Assembly: GCA_027311485.1 (NCBI GenBank)
Contig: DAICYU010000094.1
Coordinates: forward strand, 1-10,150
Reading direction: 5' to 3'
DNA length: 10,150 bases
Origin: Acetobacteraceae bacterium
GTDB taxonomy: Bacteria > Pseudomonadota > Alphaproteobacteria > Acetobacterales > Acetobacteraceae
This document shows positions 6,601-10,150 of this stretch, in pieces. Below the pieces are notes generated by a model. That model was not told the origin of the DNA. It searched no databases and saw only the letters and a program-made list of their open reading frames with translations. The position numbers were made by a program, and so were the translations under genes. Positions within the stretch are counted from its first letter, which is position 1. Every line of letters begins with the position of its first letter.

Positions 6601-7626
6601 ATGGACTGGCCGACGCAACAGGGCATCTACGACGCCGGGACGGTGACGCTGCAATCCGGTATGCGATTGCAGGCTCAGCTGTCGTGGAAGACGCATGGCA
6701 CGCTGGCGCCGGACAAGAGCAACGTCATCGTCTATCCCACCAGCTACGGCGCGCAGCACCCGGATCTGGAGTGGCTGATCGGGCCGGACAAAATCCTCGA
6801 TCCCACGCGCTGGTTCATCGTCATCCCGGACATGTTCGGCAATGGCCTGTCATCGTCGCCGTCCGACAGCGACGACTACCCGACGCTGGTGACGATTCAC
6901 GACAACGTGCAGGTGCAGCGGCGCGCGTTGAAGGCGCTGTTTGGCATCGACCACGTGGCCTGCGTCTATGGCTGGTCGATGGGCGCGCTGCAGGCCTATC
7001 ACTGGGCGGCGCTGTTCCCGGATGCGGTGGCGCGGATCGTGGTCAACTGCGGGGTCGCCCGCACCGCCGTGCACAACCAGGTCTTCCTGCGGTCGCTGAT
7101 GGCGACGCTGGAGGCGGCGCCGCAGCATGTCGGCAATGGCCGGTTTTCCAGCGAACCGAAGGCGGCGAAGCGGGCATTCGGGCGTATCTATGCGGCCTGG
7201 GCACTCAGCCAGGATTTCTACCGCGCCGGACGGCATCTGGCGGACGGGCCGCAGCCCAACCTGGGCGCCCCCGACCTGGAAACCTTCCTGAAGACCGACT
7301 GGGAGGACCGGTTCGGCGCGCGTCCGGCGGCCAACCTGTATGCGCAGCTGCGCACCTGGGACGCCGCCGACATCAGCGCCAACGATTTATATGACGGTGA
7401 CCTGACGGCGGCGCTGCGGGCCATTCGCGCGCGGGTGCTGCTGATGCCGGGTGCCACGGATTTGTATTTCCGCACCGCCGACAATGAGGCTGAACTGCCG
7501 CATCTTTCACACGCCGCCTTGCGGCCGATCCCCAGCATATGGGGACATCGCGCCGGGAACCCTGTTGCCAACCCGGACGATATGCGGTTCATCCAGACCG
7601 AAGTTCGCGCCTGGCTGGGGCAATAA
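6601..7626 (+). CDS. Alpha/beta hydrolase, homoserine O-acetyltransferase (MetX)-like
   Basis: This 341-residue protein has the alpha/beta-hydrolase fold and the MetX-like layout. The probable catalytic triad is S126 in the nucleophile elbow VYGWSMGALQ, D287 in MPGATDLYF and H316 in SIWGHRAGNP. The oxyanion region reads VYPTSYGAQH, and the signature DMFGNGLSSSPS (about 77-88) is typical of MetX-like relatives. It lacks the usual MetX N-terminal pattern, has GWSMGA in place of GGSMGG, and sits with no methionine-pathway gene. It is therefore more likely an acyltransferase or hydrolase of another substrate, possibly an ester or thioester handled by the downstream CoA ligase. ATG 6601 has AGGGG (6591-6595) five bases upstream. 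The next gene starts 44 bp after its stop, consistent with an operon. The protein is probably cytoplasmic, with no signal peptide. The substrate is unknown. Confidence 0.85.
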   Translation: MDWPTQQGIYDAGTVTLQSGMRLQAQLSWKTHGTLAPDKSNVIVYPTSYGAQHPDLEWLIGPDKILDPTRWFIVIPDMFGNGLSSSPSDSDDYPTLVTIHDNVQVQRRALKALFGIDHVACVYGWSMGALQAYHWAALFPDAVARIVVNCGVARTAVHNQVFLRSLMATLEAAPQHVGNGRFSSEPKAAKRAFGRIYAAWALSQDFYRAGRHLADGPQPNLGAPDLETFLKTDWEDRFGARPAANLYAQLRTWDAADISANDLYDGDLTAALRAIRARVLLMPGATDLYFRTADNEAELPHLSHAALRPIPSIWGHRAGNPVANPDDMRFIQTEVRAWLGQ

Positions 7627-7657
7627 GACCTCTCGCACCAAGTCCTCGCGCCATAAT

Positions 7658-7663
7658 AGGGAG
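7658..7663 (+). promoter_or_regulatory. Ribosome binding site that sets the Rid-protein start
   Basis: AGGGAG lies seven bases before ATG 7671. This supports 7671 over the in-frame upstream ATG at 7539, which would overlap the hydrolase gene by 88 bp and add 44 residues without family similarity. Confidence 0.75.
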
Positions 7664-7670
7664 ACACGCC

Positions 7671-8060
7671 ATGCCCGTTGACATCACCCACAGCAACCCG
7701 GCCGCGGTTCGCGCGCCCACCGGCTACACCCACGCGATCCAGATCAGCGGTGAGCATCGCCGGCTGATCATCTCCGGCCAGGTCGGCATGGCGGTCGACG
7801 GCTCGGTATCCAGCTCCGGCGAGGGCCAGATTGCCCAGGCCTTCGCCAACCTGCGCGCGATCCTGAGCGCGCATGGCATGGGGGTGGAGAACATCGTCAA
7901 GACCACCAGCTTCCTGACCGATCGCGGGATGCTGGATGCGTTCCGCTCCGCCCGGTCCGTGGTGTTCGGGGACCATGCGCCGGCCTCCACCCTGCTGTTC
8001 GTGGCCGGGCTGGCGGATCCGCGCTGGGTGGTGGAAATCGAAGCGGAAGCGGTGGCGTGA
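7671..8060 (+). CDS. Rid/YjgF-family protein without the canonical arginine
   Basis: This 129-residue protein has the complete Rid (YjgF/YER057c/UK114) fold pattern: ISGQVGM (35-41), FANLRAILSAHG (58-69), VKTTSFLTDRG (76-86), FRSARSVVFGDHAP (91-104) and the C-terminal VVEIEAEAV. Classical RidA hydrolyses reactive enamine/imine intermediates using an Arg in PARS near the C-terminal third. Here that segment reads PAST, with S106 in the Arg position, so RidA-type deaminase activity is not expected. It belongs with the divergent Rid subgroups that lack the Arg and often sit in catabolic operons. Such proteins form trimers in the cytoplasm. It lies between the hydrolase and the CoA ligase, whose ATG follows its stop by one base, so it is very probably co-translated and may act on an intermediate of the same pathway. 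The exact role is unknown. Confidence 0.88.
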   Translation: MPVDITHSNPAAVRAPTGYTHAIQISGEHRRLIISGQVGMAVDGSVSSSGEGQIAQAFANLRAILSAHGMGVENIVKTTSFLTDRGMLDAFRSARSVVFGDHAPASTLLFVAGLADPRWVVEIEAEAVA

Positions 8061-8061
8061 G

Positions 8062-9558
8062 ATGGACCCGCTTCGCCGCAACACGGTCGGCGATGCGGTT
8101 CGCAGGGCGGCGCGCTTGTTCCGGGACCGGTCGGCACTGGTGTTTCATGACCGGGACTGGTCCTTCAACGCGCTGAACCTGGCGGCGGACCGCGTCGCTG
8201 GCCATTTCGCATCTCTGGGCATCCGGCCCGGGGATCGCATCGCCGCCTATGGCCGGAACTCCGACGCCTACTACATCGCCTTCCTGGCCTGCCTGCGCGG
8301 CGGGTTTGTGCATGTGCCGGTGAACTACGCGCTGACCGGGGAGGAACTGTCCTACATCCTGGGGCAGTCCGGGTCCTGCCTGGTACTCAGCGGGGCGGGG
8401 CTGGAGGGCAATCTGGATGGTACCGGCGTGCGGTCCATGCCGCTGGACTCGCTGATCCCGATCGCGCTGGACCCGGCGGCGCCGGCCGCCCCCGATCCGG
8501 ACCTGGATGACGACAGCCTGGCGCAGATTGTCTATACATCCGGCACGACGGCGGCGCCGAAGGGTGCGATGATGTCGCACAAGGCGATGATGTCGCAGTA
8601 CTACTCGGTGATCCACAACATGGATTACGCCGAGACGGACCGCGCTTTGGCGGCGCTGCCGCTGTATCACACCGCGCAGACGCATGCCTTCACCACGCCG
8701 CAACTGCTGGTCGGCGCCCGCACGATCCTGATCGAATCGCCGGTGCCGGAGCTGGTGCTGCGGCTGATCGAGCAGGAACGCATCACCTCCTTCTTCGCGC
8801 CGCCGACGGTGTGGATCAGCCTGTTGCGGCATCCGGATTTCGCCACGCGGGACCTGGCGAGCCTGGAGAAGATCTACTACGGCGCGTCGATCATGCCGGT
8901 GCCGGTGCTGCAGGAATTGCGGGAGCGGTTGCCGAAGGCGGGGCCGTACAACTGCTACGGCCAGACCGAAATCGCCCCCGCCGCCACCGTCCTGCTCCCG
9001 CATCAGCACGACGCTCGGCCGGCGTCCTGCGGGCGACCGATGCTGAACGTGGAAACCCGGGTGGTGGACCCGGACATGAATGACGTGAAGCCGGGCGTGC
9101 ACGGGGAGATCGTGCACCGATCGCCGCATCTGCTGACCGGCTACTGGAACAAGCCGGCGGAAACCGCCGAGGCGTTCGCGGGCGGCTGGTTCCACTCCGG
9201 TGATGTCGGGTATTTCGATGACGAAGGTTATCTTTACATCGTCGATCGCATCCGCGACGTGATCAACACCGGCGGCGTGCTGGTGGCGAGCCGGGAGGTG
9301 GAGGAGGTGCTGTTCACCCATCCGGCGGTGTCGGAGGTGGCGGTGGTGGGATTGCCGGACCCGAAATGGATCGAGGCGGTGACGGCGTTCGTGGTGCTGC
9401 GCGCCGGGCATGCGGTGGAGGCCGAGACCTTGCTGGAGCATGCGCGGGCGCACCTGGCGGGCTTCAAACTGCCGAAAAAGCTGGTATTCGTTGACAACCT
9501 GCCACGGAATACGGCGGGCAAGCTGCTGAAGCGTGAATTGCGTAAACAATACAGTTAA
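8062..9558 (+). CDS. AMP-forming acyl-CoA synthetase (fatty-acid or aryl-CoA ligase type)
   Basis: This 498-residue member of the adenylate-forming (ANL) superfamily should activate a carboxylic acid to its CoA thioester via an acyl-AMP. Motifs in order are the P-loop A3 VYTSGTTAAPKG (157-168), A5 NCYGQTE (297-303), A7 GWFHSGD (375-381), the A8 hinge VDRIRDVINTGG (394-405) and A10 NTAGKLLKREL with catalytic K487. Length is normal. The P-loop has Ala for the common Gly in TSGTTGxPKG, and the A8 loop reads GVLVASREVEEVL in place of the common GENIYPxEVE. ATG 8062 lies one base after the Rid stop; an in-frame ATG at 7936 exists but would lie deep inside that gene. The Shine-Dalgarno is weak, consistent with translational coupling. 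The acid could be a fatty, branched or aromatic acid; sequence alone does not decide. Confidence 0.92.
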   Translation: MDPLRRNTVGDAVRRAARLFRDRSALVFHDRDWSFNALNLAADRVAGHFASLGIRPGDRIAAYGRNSDAYYIAFLACLRGGFVHVPVNYALTGEELSYILGQSGSCLVLSGAGLEGNLDGTGVRSMPLDSLIPIALDPAAPAAPDPDLDDDSLAQIVYTSGTTAAPKGAMMSHKAMMSQYYSVIHNMDYAETDRALAALPLYHTAQTHAFTTPQLLVGARTILIESPVPELVLRLIEQERITSFFAPPTVWISLLRHPDFATRDLASLEKIYYGASIMPVPVLQELRERLPKAGPYNCYGQTEIAPAATVLLPHQHDARPASCGRPMLNVETRVVDPDMNDVKPGVHGEIVHRSPHLLTGYWNKPAETAEAFAGGWFHSGDVGYFDDEGYLYIVDRIRDVINTGGVLVASREVEEVLFTHPAVSEVAVVGLPDPKWIEAVTAFVVLRAGHAVEAETLLEHARAHLAGFKLPKKLVFVDNLPRNTAGKLLKRELRKQYS

Positions 9559-9569
9559 GGGGTGGGCGT

Positions 9570-10150
9570 ATGCTGCTGTACAACTCGATTGGGCCGAATC
9601 CGAAAGTCGTGCGGATGTTCATCGCCGAACGCGGCGTGACCGGGATCGAAATGCAGGAGGTTGATCTGCGCGGCGGGGAGAACCGGCAGGCCGAGCACCT
9701 GCGGCGGAACCCGGCTGGGCAGTGCCCGGCGCTGCAACTGGATGACGGCAGTTACCTGACCGAAATCACCGCGATCTGCGAATACCTGGATGAAACGACG
9801 ACGGGCGGCACGTCGCTGATCGGTGCTACGGCGCAGGAACGGGCCGAAACGCGGATGTGGGTGCGGCGGATCGACCTGAACATCGTCGAGCCGATGACGG
9901 CCGGGTTTCGTTTCTCGGACGGGTTGAAGATGTTTCAGAACCGGGTGCACTGCATTCCGCAGGCGGCGGACGACCTGAAGGCGATCGCGCGGGAGCGGCT
10001 GACGTGGCTGGACGGGCTGGTGGCCGGACGCACGTTCATCTGTGGGGAGCGGCTGACGCTGGCGGATATCATGCTGTTCGCGTTCCTGCAGTTTGGCGCG
10101 GCGGTGAAGCAGCCGCTGGACCCTGCCAATACAAACCTGACCGCCTGGTA
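9570..10150 (+). CDS. Glutathione S-transferase, 3' end cut by window edge
   Basis: The frame opens at ATG 9570 and runs off the right edge, giving 193 residues of an expected 200-220. An N-terminal thioredoxin-like domain (about 1-78) has the glutathione-site loop LYNSIGPNPKVVR, the cis-Pro segment QCPALQLDDG (P53) and YLTEITAICEYL. A helical C-terminal domain contains the N-capping and hydrophobic staple region, FICGERLTLADIMLFAFLQF (about 156-175). The usual ES pair that contacts glutathione reads EI (E65, I66). AAGGGG (9557-9562) lies seven bases upstream, and the gene starts 11 bp after the CoA-ligase stop, so it belongs to the same operon. A cytoplasmic role in conjugating or isomerising an electrophilic intermediate, or in general detoxification, is inferred from the family. 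The substrate is unknown. Confidence 0.9.
   Translation, partial: MLLYNSIGPNPKVVRMFIAERGVTGIEMQEVDLRGGENRQAEHLRRNPAGQCPALQLDDGSYLTEITAICEYLDETTTGGTSLIGATAQERAETRMWVRRIDLNIVEPMTAGFRFSDGLKMFQNRVHCIPQAADDLKAIARERLTWLDGLVAGRTFICGERLTLADIMLFAFLQFGAAVKQPLDPANTNLTAW

Noticed and set aside
6601..7626. Calling the alpha/beta hydrolase metX (homoserine O-acetyltransferase)
   Set aside because: It resembles MetX but lacks the N-terminal MetX signature, has a variant nucleophile elbow and has no methionine-pathway neighbours, so only MetX-like is justified.
7897..9549. 550-residue minus-strand frame opposite the CoA ligase
   Set aside because: Arg/His/Gln-rich shadow with no domain pattern; the plus strand carries all acyl-CoA synthetase core motifs.

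Overview
The window looks like chromosomal DNA from a high-GC alphaproteobacterium, plausibly Acetobacteraceae or another Rhodospirillales. Three things point that way. Most of the coding DNA is strongly GC-rich. One gene encodes an MbfA-type membrane-bound ferritin, a protein best known from alphaproteobacteria. A HAF-repeat protein lies at the left edge. The taxon is inferred from these traits, not from a search.

Layout, left to right. (1) Positions 1-776 (minus strand) hold the N-terminal 258 residues of a Ser/Thr/Gly-rich HAF-repeat protein that runs off the left edge. (2) Positions 777-1228 are a gene-free divergent intergenic region with an A/T-rich core. (3) Positions 1229-3849 (plus) form a tight three-gene run: two paralogous amidohydrolase-2 (ACMSD-type TIM-barrel) enzymes and a stand-alone Rieske [2Fe-2S] protein. 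An exported LVIVD-repeat beta-propeller protein follows after 50 bp, probably in the same transcript. (4) Positions 5244-5563 are a 320-bp regulatory gap with a cluster of ATCATG/CATGAT words and a weak Fur-like box. (5) Positions 5564-6520 encode MbfA, a ferritin-like domain fused to a VIT1-type membrane domain. (6) From 6601 to the right edge (plus) lies a second run: a MetX-like alpha/beta hydrolase, a Rid-family protein, an AMP-forming acyl-CoA synthetase and a glutathione S-transferase cut by the window end.

The two runs resemble accessory catabolic modules. The first has hydrolase/decarboxylase-type enzymes plus an electron-transfer protein and an exported propeller. The second has an ester or acyl-transfer enzyme, CoA activation, and two proteins often linked to reactive intermediates. 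No substrate can be assigned from sequence, and no Rieske oxygenase or ferredoxin reductase is visible here. The iron-efflux gene sits between the runs with its own upstream region and is probably independent. No tRNA, rRNA, CRISPR array, transposase or insertion sequence was recognised.
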